A DNA stretch of 64,000 nt. Source: Phytomonospora sp040655735. GTDB taxonomy: Bacteria > Actinomycetota > Actinomycetes > Mycobacteriales > Micromonosporaceae. A program made the position numbers and the translations under genes. This document shows, in pieces, positions 24,559 through 33,961 of this stretch (position 1 is the stretch's first letter; each line of letters starts with the position of its first letter). The notes below the pieces were generated by a model. The model ran no database searches. It had not been told where the DNA came from and saw nothing but the letters and a program-made list of their open reading frames with translations. The stretch covers positions 200,261 to 264,260 of the forward strand of contig NZ_JBFAKK010000013.1 of the NCBI RefSeq assembly GCF_040655735.1. The letters are read 5' to 3'.

Positions 24559-27534
24559 GTGAGACGCAGAAGCATGAGACTGGCACTGGCGGGGACCGTG
24601 ACCGCCGCCCTGGCCCTGGGACTCGCACCGGCACAGGCCGTCGCGGACCCGGCGGCCGACTCGCCCCTCGGCATCGTGACGCCGCTGAGGGACGGAGGGA
24701 CGCATCTCGTCACACTCGTGACGGGCGACCGGGTGCGCGTCGGCCCGGACGGGCACCTGACCTTCCTCAAGGCCAAGGGGCGCGAGCACATCGGCCACAA
24801 CGTCCGCACGATCGGCGGTGACAGGTACGTCGTCCCGGTCGACGCGGAGGCCGCCCTGAAGGACGGCCGACTGGATTCGCGGCTGTTCAACGTCTCCGCG
24901 CTGGTGCGCGACGGGTTCGCCGACACCGCCGGGCTTCCGCTGATCATCTCCGGCGGCGCGAGCACGATGAGCACCTTCGCCGCGGACGGCGTGGTCCTGG
25001 AGAGCATCGACGCGACCGCGTCCATAGTGGACCTTGACGGGCTCCCCGAGCTCTGGGCGGGTCTGACCGACGCGAAGGCGCGCGCCACCGGCGTGACGAG
25101 GCTGAGGCTCGACGGCCGCGCGAAGCCGGTGCTCGACCAGAGCGTTGCGCGGGTCGGCGCTCCCGAGGCATGGGCCGCCGGTTACGACGGCACCGGCGTC
25201 ACCGCCGCGGTCCTCGACACCGGCTGGGATCCCACGCATCCCGACCTCGCGGGCCGCGTGAAGGACGCCGTGGACTTCAGCGGCACCTCGCCGGAAGCCG
25301 TCGACAACGTCGGCCACGGAACCCACGTCGCATCCACTGTGGCCGGTACCGGCGCCGCCTCCGACGGCCGGTACAAGGGTGTGGCGCCGGGCGCCGATCT
25401 CATCATCGGCAAGGTCTGCGGTGACCAGTGGTGCGAGGAGAGCGCCATGATCGCCGGCATGGAGTGGGCCGCGGCGAGCGGCGCGGACGTGGTGAACATG
25501 AGCCTCGGCGGCCCGCCGAGTGAGGACGACCTGGTGGTCGCCGCGCTGGAGACCCTCACGGACACCACCGGGACCCTCTTCGTCGTGGCCGCCGGAAACA
25601 ACGGGGACCCCGGATCGGTGGACAGCCCCGGCGTGGCGCCCTCGGCGTTCACCGTCGGGAGCGTGACGAAGACCGACGAGCTCTCGGGCTTCTCCAGCCA
25701 GGGCCCCGCCTTCGACGGCTCGCTCAAGCCCGACATCGTCGCTCCGGGGACGGAGATCACCGCCGCCCAGGCCGCCGGAACACCTGGCGGTGACGGCGCC
25801 GCGTACGTCGCCTACAGCGGGACCTCGATGGCCACACCGCACGTGACCGGCGCGGTGGCCCTTCTCAAGCAGGCGCGTCCCGACTGGACCGCCGCCGAAC
25901 TCAAGGCCGCCGTGATGAGCGGCGCCACGGGCCTCGACGCCCTCGATCCCTTCGAGGAGGGCGCCGGGCGGCTCGACGTCGGGCGGGCGGTCGCACAGGA
26001 CGTCCGCGCCGCCGGTTCGCTGAGTTTCGGGCGCCACGCCTTCCCGCACGACCAGGAGACGGCCGTCCGCACCGTCACCTACACCAACGACGGCGACACC
26101 GACGTCACGCTGGACGTGAGCATCGCGGGCACCGGTCCGGACGGTTCGCCGGTGGACGCGTTCACCGTCAGCCCGGCCACCGTGACGGTTCCCGCGCACG
26201 GCACGTCGGCGGTGTCGGTCTCCTTCGACCCGGGACCGGGCCTGGCCGCCGGCGCCCACTCCGCCGAACTGGTCGCCACCATCGCCGACTTCGCGGCGGA
26301 CATCCGCACCGCCACCTCGGTTCCGATCGACGTGCGCGCGGCCGGCGAGGTCCGCACCGACATCACCGGCGTCGACGGCGAGACGGCCGGACTGATGGAG
26401 GCGATCTCGGTCGTCGGGCGCACCGGCGAGCCGGGCTCGGGCGTGTCCTTCGGTGCGAGCTGGTGGTCGACGCTGCGGACGCTGCCGGGAGTCGCCGGCG
26501 TCGCGGCGGACCTCTACCTGGTGCAGAACTTCGAGAAGGACGGCGTCGCCTACCTCACCACGCACGTTCTGCGCGGGCTGCCCGGTACCGCCGAGGTGAT
26601 CTTCCCCCTCGCCGGCCTGGCCCGGATCGACCACCAGGTCGAGGGCCACGGGACGGCCGGCGCCTCGGCGCAACTGGGGATGATCGGCCACTTCCCCGAC
26701 CTGGGCTCCTCGGTCGGCGACGGGCCCACCGGCACGGTCGGCACGCCGATCCGGATCTACTACACGCCCGGGGCGTGGGAGTCGTACACCGGCCTTTATG
26801 ACGAGTCCTACCGGAGCGAGAGCTTCACCCGCTTCTTCGAGACGAGACCGGGTGAGAAGCGGTCGATGCGCTGGAACCAGGCGCCGGCCAGTGCCGTGCT
26901 GGACCCCTTCGAGACCTCGGTGAGCCGATTCAACGGAGAGATGTGGCTCCAGCTCAATCCCTTCGGGGGCCCGGACCCGAAGACCGGTGTGCTGTCCTTC
27001 CTGCGCGACGACGCCCGGGTGACCCTCGACGTCAACGGTGAGCGGGTTCTCGACGCGCCGTTCCGGCAGGACCTCTTCCCCATTCCCGACAGAGCCACCG
27101 GTGAGTTCGTCTTGACCGTGGACGCCGTCCGGGACGTTTCGTGGACCACGATCGGCAAGCGGTCCACGGTGGAGCTCACGTTCACCGACGGCTTCGCCCC
27201 GGACGTCTGGAACGACGCCGACGTCAACCTGGTGCGCCTCAACGCCAGTGGCGTCACGGACGGCTACGCCCCGGCGAAGGTGCCCCAGGTCGTGTCGCTG
27301 TCGATCGAGCACCAGCTCGCCGAACAGGCCCCGACGGAGAAGCTGACCTTCGAGGTGTCCTACGACGAGGGCGAGACCTGGAAGCCGGTGCCGGTGACGC
27401 GCGCCGGCGAGACCGGGATCGCGACGCTGCGCCACCCGGCGGGGGCCCGGAGCGTCTCGACGCGGATGACCACTGTGGACGCCGAGGGCAACTCGTCCGA
27501 GCAGACCATGATCGGCGCATACGGGCTCAAGTAG
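24559..27534 (+). CDS. Large secreted subtilisin-like serine protease (S8)
   Basis: A 991-residue exported protease with a signal peptide about 1-33 (ends AQAVA), a pro-region to about residue 200, and an S8 domain with catalytic Asp220 (VLDTGWD), His253 (GHGTHVAS) and Ser423 (SGTSMATPH), plus oxyanion Asn in VAAGNNGDPGS. A long C-terminal region of beta-sandwich domains follows (residues about 480-991), ending in a segment LTFEVSYDEGETWKPV with a counterpart in the second subtilase of this window. GTG 24559 has GGGGAG 9 nt upstream; ATG 24574 is the alternative. Proteolysis of external proteins is the likely role. Confidence 0.88.
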   Translation: MRRRSMRLALAGTVTAALALGLAPAQAVADPAADSPLGIVTPLRDGGTHLVTLVTGDRVRVGPDGHLTFLKAKGREHIGHNVRTIGGDRYVVPVDAEAALKDGRLDSRLFNVSALVRDGFADTAGLPLIISGGASTMSTFAADGVVLESIDATASIVDLDGLPELWAGLTDAKARATGVTRLRLDGRAKPVLDQSVARVGAPEAWAAGYDGTGVTAAVLDTGWDPTHPDLAGRVKDAVDFSGTSPEAVDNVGHGTHVASTVAGTGAASDGRYKGVAPGADLIIGKVCGDQWCEESAMIAGMEWAAASGADVVNMSLGGPPSEDDLVVAALETLTDTTGTLFVVAAGNNGDPGSVDSPGVAPSAFTVGSVTKTDELSGFSSQGPAFDGSLKPDIVAPGTEITAAQAAGTPGGDGAAYVAYSGTSMATPHVTGAVALLKQARPDWTAAELKAAVMSGATGLDALDPFEEGAGRLDVGRAVAQDVRAAGSLSFGRHAFPHDQETAVRTVTYTNDGDTDVTLDVSIAGTGPDGSPVDAFTVSPATVTVPAHGTSAVSVSFDPGPGLAAGAHSAELVATIADFAADIRTATSVPIDVRAAGEVRTDITGVDGETAGLMEAISVVGRTGEPGSGVSFGASWWSTLRTLPGVAGVAADLYLVQNFEKDGVAYLTTHVLRGLPGTAEVIFPLAGLARIDHQVEGHGTAGASAQLGMIGHFPDLGSSVGDGPTGTVGTPIRIYYTPGAWESYTGLYDESYRSESFTRFFETRPGEKRSMRWNQAPASAVLDPFETSVSRFNGEMWLQLNPFGGPDPKTGVLSFLRDDARVTLDVNGERVLDAPFRQDLFPIPDRATGEFVLTVDAVRDVSWTTIGKRSTVELTFTDGFAPDVWNDADVNLVRLNASGVTDGYAPAKVPQVVSLSIEHQLAEQAPTEKLTFEVSYDEGETWKPVPVTRAGETGIATLRHPAGARSVSTRMTTVDAEGNSSEQTMIGAYGLK

Positions 27535-27543
27535 GCCGCGACG

Positions 27544-27577
27544 GAGACGGCCCGCGCCACTCGGCGCGGGCCGTCTC
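27544..27577. terminator. Bidirectional terminator, 15-bp perfect stem
   Basis: GAGACGGCCCGCGCC (27544-27558) and its complement (27563-27577) flank the loop ACTC, between the subtilase end and the convergent aldo/keto reductase. Confidence 0.8.
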
Positions 27578-27582
27578 TCGGT

Positions 27583-28452
27583 CTAGCCCAGGGCCTTGAC
27601 GTCCTCGTCCGACAGCTCGATCGCGCCGGCCGCGACGTTCTCCGCCAGGTGCTTCGGCGAGCTCGTGCCGGGGATCAGCAGGATCGACGGCGAGCGGCGC
27701 AGCAGCCACGCCAGCGCGACCTGCGCGGGGGAGGCGCCGTGCCGTTCGGCGATGGCGGCGACCTTCGCGGTGGTCTCCTCGTCGAGCTTGCTGACGGGGA
27801 AGAACGGGACGAAGGCGATGCCCTCGGCCTCGCAGATGTCGATGATGGGGTCGCTGGTCTCGCGCCGGGCGAGGTTGTAGAGGTTCTGGACGGCGGCGAT
27901 GGGCGCGAAGCGCCGGGCCTCCTCGAAGCGGTCCATCCGCACGTTGGAGATGCCGATGTGGCCGATGAGGCCCTCGTCCTTGAGCGCGAGCAGGCTTTCG
28001 AGGGGGCCGCGCAGGCTGTTGTCGGGGAGGGGGTTGACGCCGTCGACGCGGAGGTTCACCAGGTCGAGGCGCTGCCGGCCGAGCGACTCGAGGTTCCACT
28101 CGACGGCCGTGCGCAGGTTCTCGGGGCTCAGGCCCTCGCGCGGGTCGTCCTCGGCGCCGGTCATGATCGGCCCGACCTTGGTGACGATCACCAGGTTCTC
28201 GGGGTAGGGGTGCAGGGCCTCGCGGATGAGGTCGGTGGCGCGGAACCCGTCGTGGTTGTAGTAGAAGCTGGTGTCGATGTGGTCGACGCCGAGCGCGACG
28301 GCGTCGCGGAGGACCTGGTGGGCCGTCTCGCGGTCGGGGCGGGGGTCGCCTTCGGGCCAGCCCGTGAGCTTCATGGAGCCGTAACCGATGCGGGCGACGT
28401 CGAGTTCGCCACCGATGAGGAAGCGGCCGGCGGCCGAGGCTGGAGTCGTCAT
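27583..28452 (-). CDS. Aldo/keto reductase
   Basis: A 289-residue AKR barrel: IGYGSMKLTGWPEG, the Asp/Tyr segment VDHIDTSFYYNHDG, Lys in VIVTKVGP, and a C-terminal cofactor region LIPGTSSPKHLAENVAA. The position usually held by catalytic His reads DLVNLRVDG, so His is replaced, as in some bacterial AKR subgroups. It most likely uses NADPH for small carbonyl compounds; the substrate is unknown. It is a single-gene unit, 100 bp upstream of the DUF1697 gene end. Confidence 0.88.
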   Translation of the reverse strand: MTTPASAAGRFLIGGELDVARIGYGSMKLTGWPEGDPRPDRETAHQVLRDAVALGVDHIDTSFYYNHDGFRATDLIREALHPYPENLVIVTKVGPIMTGAEDDPREGLSPENLRTAVEWNLESLGRQRLDLVNLRVDGVNPLPDNSLRGPLESLLALKDEGLIGHIGISNVRMDRFEEARRFAPIAAVQNLYNLARRETSDPIIDICEAEGIAFVPFFPVSKLDEETTAKVAAIAERHGASPAQVALAWLLRRSPSILLIPGTSSPKHLAENVAAGAIELSDEDVKALG

Positions 28453-28552
28453 GGGCGAAACGCTATGCGAATCACCTGGTGGGACATGGTGGGCGACCCG
28501 GATGCGCGGCGAAAACGGCCGGGTTAATCTAAGGATATGAGGGTTGCTCGTC

Positions 28553-29098
28553 TCAGCCCTCGGTCAGCTTCAGCAAGGCCTTGACCGTGTTCCAGTTGCG
28601 GCTCGTCGCGCGCATCCCCTTGACCAGCCGGGGGCGGGCGAGCTCGACGCCCAGTTTCGACTTCCCCAGTCCCTCGGGCGCGTACAGGTACACCGCCTTC
28701 TCGCCGAGCCGGAAGTCCTCGGGCGCGAAGGCCCCGGCGTCGACGGCGCCGAAGGCATCGGCGGACGGCTCTTCCGACATGAAGGTCACGTGGAGCTGCT
28801 TGCCCTCCAGCTCGTCGGCGGGGAAGGGGCACTCCTCGACGACCCGGCGCAGGTACGGCCCGTCGATCACGAGGCAGTCGACGGTGAAGCCGAAGTGCCC
28901 GGCGAGCGCCTTCTCCACTTCCTCGGTGAGTTTCGCGGTGTCCTCCCCGGCGGCGGTGAAGACCGCGTTGCCGCTGTTGAGGTAGGTCCGCACGTCGCCG
29001 TATCCGAGGCCGCCGAGGACCTCGCGCAGTTCGGCCATGGGGACCTTCTTGTTGCCGCCCACGTTGATCCCGCGCAGGAGCGCCGCGTAAGTCGTCAT
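28553..29098 (-). CDS. DUF1697-family protein
   Basis: A 181-residue protein with the DUF1697 signature: TYAALLRGINVGGNKKVPMAEL at the start, LGYGDVRTYLNSGNAVF, and near the end RATSRNWNTVKALLKL. The family is common in bacteria with unknown function. It lies 10 bp after the start codon region of the GNAT gene upstream on the same strand, so the two form a transcription unit. Confidence 0.88.
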   Translation of the reverse strand: MTTYAALLRGINVGGNKKVPMAELREVLGGLGYGDVRTYLNSGNAVFTAAGEDTAKLTEEVEKALAGHFGFTVDCLVIDGPYLRRVVEECPFPADELEGKQLHVTFMSEEPSADAFGAVDAGAFAPEDFRLGEKAVYLYAPEGLGKSKLGVELARPRLVKGMRATSRNWNTVKALLKLTEG

Positions 29099-29108
29099 GA
29101 CACCACTC

Positions 29109-29726
29109 TCACACGTCGCCGGTGCCGTAGAGGCGCGCTTCGATGCCGGCCTTGACCGAGGGCCACTCGTCGGCGATGACCGAGAACATCGCCGAGTCGC
29201 GCATGCGGTCCTCCTCGCCGGGCGCGCGCGAGGGCGACCAGCTGCGCAGGACGCCCTCGAAGGTCGCGCCGAGGCGTTCGATCGCACGGCGGGAGCGCAG
29301 GTTGCGGGCGTCGGTCTTGAGGTCGACGCGGGTGACCCCGAGGACTTCGAAGGCGTGGGCGAACAGCAGCATCTTCGCCTCGGCGTTGATCTTGGTGCCC
29401 TGCGCCGAGGCGGCCAGCCAGGTCCAGCCGATCTCGATGGCGCGCAGATCGTCGCGGCCCGGCCAGGTCCGCGGGTCCCAGTAGCCGGTGCACCCGACGG
29501 CCACGCCGTCGGCGACCCGGACCTGCGCGAACGGCGTCAGGCCGGGGCGGGAGAACTGGTCGGCCAGGTAGTCGGCGACCTCGGCGCCGGAGGGCACGAC
29601 GGTGAACCCGAAGGAGCCGCGGTCCTCGTCGACGACGCTCGCCAGGTCGGCGGTGTGGGCCGTCGACAGCGGCTCCAACCGCACGTGCTCGCCGTGCAGC
29701 ACGGGGACGTCGATCGGGCGGCTCAT
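29109..29726 (-). CDS. RimJ/RimL-type GNAT acetyltransferase
   Basis: A 205-residue GNAT. HVRLEPLSTAHTADL at the N-terminus, AIEIGWTWLAASAQGTKINAEAK in the acetyl-CoA region and DARNLRSRRAIERLGATFEGVLR are typical of the RimJ/RimL group, which also includes small-molecule acetyltransferases. Substrate unknown. It is the first gene of a two-gene unit with DUF1697. Confidence 0.86.
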   Translation of the reverse strand: MSRPIDVPVLHGEHVRLEPLSTAHTADLASVVDEDRGSFGFTVVPSGAEVADYLADQFSRPGLTPFAQVRVADGVAVGCTGYWDPRTWPGRDDLRAIEIGWTWLAASAQGTKINAEAKMLLFAHAFEVLGVTRVDLKTDARNLRSRRAIERLGATFEGVLRSWSPSRAPGEEDRMRDSAMFSVIADEWPSVKAGIEARLYGTGDV

Positions 29727-29860
29727 GGTGTTCTCCTCACGGGCTTGAGGCCGTGATCATGGCATGCCGCCGTGATCGCGGAGGACCGGCGGGCCTCGGG
29801 TCCCGGATGCCGTACGCCCCAAGGCTCGCCTACAGTCGCGGCGGGCGGGAAGGAGCGGTC

Positions 29861-30448
29861 ATGGACACCATCGGCCAGGCGATCGGCCTGTTCGCGGTCA
29901 CCAACATCGACGACATCGTCCTCCTCGCGCTCTTCTTCGCCCGGGGCTCCGGCGTGCCGGGCTCGGCGGCGCGGATCGTGGCGGGGCAGTACGTCGGGTT
30001 CGCCGGGATCCTCGCCGTGGCGGTCGCCGCGGCCTTCGGCGCGACCTTCCTCCCCGAGGCCGCCGTCGGCTATCTCGGCCTGCTGCCGCTGGCGCTCGGC
30101 CTCAAGGCGGCCTGGACGGCGTGGAGGGAACGGACCGGCGGCGAGGGCGGCGATCCGGTCGTCAAGGCGCCGGGGCTGCTCGCGGTCGCGGGCGTCACCT
30201 TCGCCAACGGCGGCGACAACATCGGCGTCTACGTGCCGGTCTTCGCCAACGCGGGCACGGCCCGCATGGTCGTGTTCGCGGCGGTTTTCCTGGTGCTGGT
30301 CGCCGTGTGGTGCGCGGCGGGGCGCTTCCTGGCCACGCGGCCCGTCGTCGCCAGGGCTCTGAGCCGCTGGGGGCACGTGGTGCTGCCCGTCGCGCTCATC
30401 GGCATCGGTGCGGTGATCCTGGTCGACGGCGGCGCCTTCGGGTTCTGA
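29861..30448 (+). CDS. CadD-family cadmium resistance transporter
   Basis: A 195-residue membrane protein with about five spans. It has the CadD signature TNIDDIVLLALFFA near residue 15 and the paired motif TFANGGDNIGVYVPVFA in the second half. CadD-type proteins lower cellular cadmium. No CadC/CmtR-type regulator sits beside it. GGAAGGAG precedes the ATG. The gene ends 12 bp from the convergent SUKH gene. Confidence 0.86.
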   Translation: MDTIGQAIGLFAVTNIDDIVLLALFFARGSGVPGSAARIVAGQYVGFAGILAVAVAAAFGATFLPEAAVGYLGLLPLALGLKAAWTAWRERTGGEGGDPVVKAPGLLAVAGVTFANGGDNIGVYVPVFANAGTARMVVFAAVFLVLVAVWCAAGRFLATRPVVARALSRWGHVVLPVALIGIGAVILVDGGAFGF

Positions 30449-30460
30449 GTCCGACGACGC

Positions 30461-30976
30461 TCAGCCGGCCGGGGAGTCGCCGAGCCGGGCGAACACCGCC
30501 GGCCACCACGACCCGGCGTCGGCGAAGGCGCCCGGGTCGAGGGCCTCCAGCGTCCGGCGCAGCCCGGCGTGGTCGCCGCCGTCGGTGCGGGCGAAGAGGC
30601 CGAAGTGGTAGAGGAAGTCGAGGAAGCGCGCGAAGCCGGTGTTGACGGCCTCCAGTGACGCGGCGTCGACGTCGATCACCGAGACGGCGCCCGAGACGGT
30701 GTCGAGGACGAACCACGTCTCCGGCGAGCGGGGCACCGCGCCGACGATCACGAAACGCAGCGGCCGGTCCCCGGCGATCTGGACGTCGACCCGGTCGTAG
30801 AGCCCGAGCTCGCCGTCCACACGGGACGTGAACACCGCCGGCACGTCGACGGGGATGAAGTCGATCGCGGGGTAAGAGGAAGACGGCGCCGAGAAGCCCT
30901 TCATCCAGGCCGCGCGCGGATAGGGCACGGTGTTCCCACGGCCCCAGGCCGCGCCGTACTCGGCGGCGGTGGGCAT
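30461..30976 (-). CDS. SUKH-4-type immunity protein (orphan)
   Basis: A 171-residue protein resembling SUKH-superfamily immunity proteins: an AIDFIPVDVPAVF segment, LRFVIVGAVPRSPETWFVLDTVSG, VIDVDAASLEAVNTGFARFLDFLYHFGLF. Such proteins neutralise nuclease or deaminase toxins of polymorphic toxin systems. No toxin gene flanks it, so it may be an orphan immunity protein or a domesticated member. AAGGAG precedes the ATG. Confidence 0.7.
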   Translation of the reverse strand: MPTAAEYGAAWGRGNTVPYPRAAWMKGFSAPSSSYPAIDFIPVDVPAVFTSRVDGELGLYDRVDVQIAGDRPLRFVIVGAVPRSPETWFVLDTVSGAVSVIDVDAASLEAVNTGFARFLDFLYHFGLFARTDGGDHAGLRRTLEALDPGAFADAGSWWPAVFARLGDSPAG

Positions 30977-31090
30977 CGTCGGCTCCTTAGGTCGGGTCGG
31001 CGCCGATGTGCGCGCTGCGGAGCCTCGGCCGAGGTCGAGGCCCGGGTACTCGGATCCTAATCGCCGATCATGCGCACGGCACCCCGCCGA

Positions 31091-32158
31091 TCACGCCGCG
31101 GTCTTGTCGTCCTTCGACAGCGGCCGCGACGACAGCAGGTGGTTCGCCCACCGAGTGTTCGGGGCCGTGTCGACCAGCAGTGCCTTGGCCAGCAGGGTCA
31201 GCGGGACCGCGAGGATCGCGCCGAGCCCGCCGATCACCCACGACCAGAACACCAGGGCCAGGAAGGTCAGGGTCACCGAGAGGCCGACGCTGTTGCCGGT
31301 GATCTTCGGCTGGATCAGCGACTGGAGCACGAAGTTGAGACCGCAGTAGACCGCGATGACCCACAGCATCGTGCTCACACCGCTGTCGAGGAGCCCGAGC
31401 AGCGCCGGCGGGATGAGACCGAGGATGAACCCCACGTTGGGGACGTAGTTGGTGATGAACGACAGCAGCGCCCACAGCAGCGGCAGCGGGACCGCCAGCG
31501 CCCACAGCGCCACCCCGTCGAGGATCGCGACGGCCAGGCCGAACACCGTCGTGACGACGAGGTACTTGCGGGTGCCGCCGGCGAAACGGCGCAGCGCCGA
31601 CACCAGCGCCGGACGCTGCGCCGCGATCCGTTCGAGACGGGTCGGGTAGCCGGCGGCGTCGAGGCCCATGAACAGCAGCAGCGCGAGGATGAACAGCAGG
31701 TTCGACAGCAGGGACAGCGCCGAACCCGCCAGCGAGGTCAGCAGGCCGACGAGGCGGCTTGGGTCGAACTGGGAGAGCGCCGAGCGCACCTGCGCGCTGT
31801 CGACGCCGTGCTTCGCCAGCCACCCGGTGACCTCGGAGATCATCGCCGTGGCCTCGGCGGCGTAGTGCGGAACGAGTCCGGACAGCTGCCCGATGGAGAC
31901 CAGCAGAATCCCCGCGAAGGCGAGCAGCAACCCGTAGACGACCAGCAGCAGCACCAGTGAGCCGAGCCATCGCGGCCAGCCGTGCCGGACCAGGAAGGAC
32001 TGCACCGGACTCAGCGCGACGACCAGCACGAGTGCCAGCGCCACCGGCGCGACGAGCCCCGCGGCGGCCTTGAGACCGGCGATGATCACCACCAGCGCGG
32101 CGGCGGCGACCAGACCGCGGTCGACGCGGCCGGTGGGGGTAGGTGCGATGCCCGGCAT
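31091..32158 (-). CDS. AI-2E/PerM-family membrane transporter
   Basis: A 355-residue protein with about eight spans. It begins VDRGLVAAAALVVIIAGL and has the family core ALLSFITNYVPNVGFILGLIPP followed by LIQPKITGNSVGLSVTLTFLALVFW. The family includes TqsA (autoinducer-2) and ion/osmotic exporters, so the substrate is open. ATG 32158 starts a compact N-terminus. It is divergent from the amidohydrolase with a 182-bp gap, in which I saw no clear operator. Confidence 0.86.
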   Translation of the reverse strand: MPGIAPTPTGRVDRGLVAAAALVVIIAGLKAAAGLVAPVALALVLVVALSPVQSFLVRHGWPRWLGSLVLLLVVYGLLLAFAGILLVSIGQLSGLVPHYAAEATAMISEVTGWLAKHGVDSAQVRSALSQFDPSRLVGLLTSLAGSALSLLSNLLFILALLLFMGLDAAGYPTRLERIAAQRPALVSALRRFAGGTRKYLVVTTVFGLAVAILDGVALWALAVPLPLLWALLSFITNYVPNVGFILGLIPPALLGLLDSGVSTMLWVIAVYCGLNFVLQSLIQPKITGNSVGLSVTLTFLALVFWSWVIGGLGAILAVPLTLLAKALLVDTAPNTRWANHLLSSRPLSKDDKTAA

Positions 32159-32340
32159 GAGTCCACTATGCCCGGTTTCGGGGGATGGGCGGGGCGAACG
32201 GGCTCCTACGCCCCCGGGAGCAGTCCCGAGCCCGCTGCGCCCGGCGCGGTAGGCCGAGGATCCGCCTCCAGCACGGCGCGGCGGGCCCTTCGGGAAACCA
32301 GACTCGACCAGGAGAGCAACCCCAAGTGCCAGGAGCGACC

Positions 32341-33861
32341 GTGACCCCACTATCCCGACGCACCGTCCTGCGCAGCGCCGCCATCGCCGGCGGCGCGGCC
32401 CTCGGCGTTTCCACCGCGCGGCCCGCCGTCGCCGCCGACACGGCGGCGATCGCCTTCATCGGCGCCACCGTCGTCGACGGCACCGGCGCCCTGCCGAAGA
32501 CCGACCAGACCCTCGTGGTGCGCGGCGACCGCATCGTCGCGCTCGGCCCGCGTGAGCGGACACCGGTGCCGCGAGGAGCGCGGATCGTCGAGGTCGCGGG
32601 CAAGTACGTCATCCCCGGCCTCTTCGACAGCCACGCGCACAGCGGCGAGTGGGCCGACATCTCGCCCCGCCTCAACATCGCCAACGGCGTCACCACCGTC
32701 CGCGAGCTCTTCGGCATGCCGCACCTGCACGAATGGCGCGGCCGGGTCGATGCCGGCACCATGCTCGGGCCGCGGTCGGTGATCGCCTCCCGCATCATCG
32801 ACGGCCCGGCGACCACCGGCGGCCCCGAATTCCTCACCGTGGTCACCACCGACGCCGAAGCCCGCGCGGCCGTCCGCAAGGCCAGGAAGTCCGGCGCCGA
32901 CTTCGTCAAGGTCTACTCCGGACTTCCCCTCGACCTCTACGACGCCGTCGCCGACGAGTCGCGCCGCATCGGCATCCGCTTCGCGGGACACTGCCCGGAC
33001 GCCGTCCCGCTCGCCCACGCCGCCGCAGCGGGGCAGCGCAGCGTCGAGCACCTGTACTCCACCTCCTACTCGGCATCGACCAGGGAGGACGAGATCCGCC
33101 GCCTCATCGCCGAGGGCGGCGGCGAGCGGGGCGACCTCCTCGGCTGGATCACCCGCATCCACCGCCTGGAGTGGATGGCCGCCGGCAGCCACAGTCCGCG
33201 CAAGGCCGCGCGCCTCTTCGCGACCCTCGTGCGCAGGGGCGTCCGCATGGTCCCGACCCTCGTGGTCAACCGCGTCATGGACCGGCCCGGCGAGGTCGAC
33301 ACCGCCGATCCCCGCCTGAAGTACCTCCCCGCCGCTGTCACCGGCTACTGGGCGCAGGCCTTCCAGTCCTTCTTCGTCGACTCGCGCACACCCGCCGAAC
33401 AGGCCGAATGGCACGCACTGCTGGACTTTCGCCTTGAGTTCACCGGCGCGATGTCCCGCGCGGGCGTCCCGATCCTGGTGGGCACCGACGGCGGCGACGT
33501 CCCCTACGTCTTCCCGGGTTTCGGCGTCCACGACGAGCTCGCCAACCTCGTCGAGGCCGGCCTCAGCCCGATGCGCGCTCTCCAGGCCGCCACCGTCGAA
33601 CCCGCCCGCTTCCTCGGGCTCGACCGGCTGCTCGGGACCGTCGAGCAGGGCAAGGCCGCCGACCTCGTCGTCCTCGACGCCGATCCGCTCGCTGACATCG
33701 CCAACACGCGGCGGATCCACGCCGTCGTGACGCGCGGACGGCTCATCACGGCCGGCGAGCGGACGCTGATCCTCGCCGACGTCGAGCGCGCCGCCGCCGC
33801 GGTCGACCGGGCCGTGCCGGTGAAGGGCGGGTGCTGCTTCCGTGGTGCCCGAAAGGGCTGA
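32341..33861 (+). CDS. Tat-exported metal-dependent amidohydrolase
   Basis: A 506-residue protein with an N-terminal Tat signal (SRRTVLRSAAIAGGAALG). The mature enzyme is of the amidohydrolase superfamily: IPGLFDSHAHSGEW (HxH metal site), a Lys in ADFVKVYSGLP that may be carbamylated, AGHCPDAVPLAHAA, SVEHLY, and the last metal Asp in LVGTDGGDVPY. The C-terminal composite domain has GLDRLLGTVEQGKAADLVVLDADPL. This layout fits imidazolonepropionase/prolidase-like amidohydrolases. GTG 32341 follows AGGAG by 6 nt. Substrate unknown, acting outside the cytoplasm. Confidence 0.86.
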   Translation: MTPLSRRTVLRSAAIAGGAALGVSTARPAVAADTAAIAFIGATVVDGTGALPKTDQTLVVRGDRIVALGPRERTPVPRGARIVEVAGKYVIPGLFDSHAHSGEWADISPRLNIANGVTTVRELFGMPHLHEWRGRVDAGTMLGPRSVIASRIIDGPATTGGPEFLTVVTTDAEARAAVRKARKSGADFVKVYSGLPLDLYDAVADESRRIGIRFAGHCPDAVPLAHAAAAGQRSVEHLYSTSYSASTREDEIRRLIAEGGGERGDLLGWITRIHRLEWMAAGSHSPRKAARLFATLVRRGVRMVPTLVVNRVMDRPGEVDTADPRLKYLPAAVTGYWAQAFQSFFVDSRTPAEQAEWHALLDFRLEFTGAMSRAGVPILVGTDGGDVPYVFPGFGVHDELANLVEAGLSPMRALQAATVEPARFLGLDRLLGTVEQGKAADLVVLDADPLADIANTRRIHAVVTRGRLITAGERTLILADVERAAAAVDRAVPVKGGCCFRGARKG

Positions 33862-33961
33862 AAACACGACACCATGGTTTGAAGCTGGACAAGAAGTGCG
33901 CGGTGTTGTCTCATTGCGGCGGTCGAGACCGAGAGGTCCTCATCGGAAATGGGATTCGCAC

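Noticed and set aside
24424..27435. A 1003-codon minus-strand reading frame opposite the subtilase
   Set aside because: It is the mirror of a strongly supported coding gene. Its translation is Gly/Arg/Asp/Val-biased with no motif, as expected opposite high-GC3 coding DNA.
30449..30976. A toxin-immunity locus around the SUKH protein
   Set aside because: No toxin-like, Rhs, WXG100 or polymorphic toxin gene on either side.
31003..31090. Operator or small gene between the SUKH and AI-2E genes
   Set aside because: No symmetric element or supported reading frame was seen in this gap.
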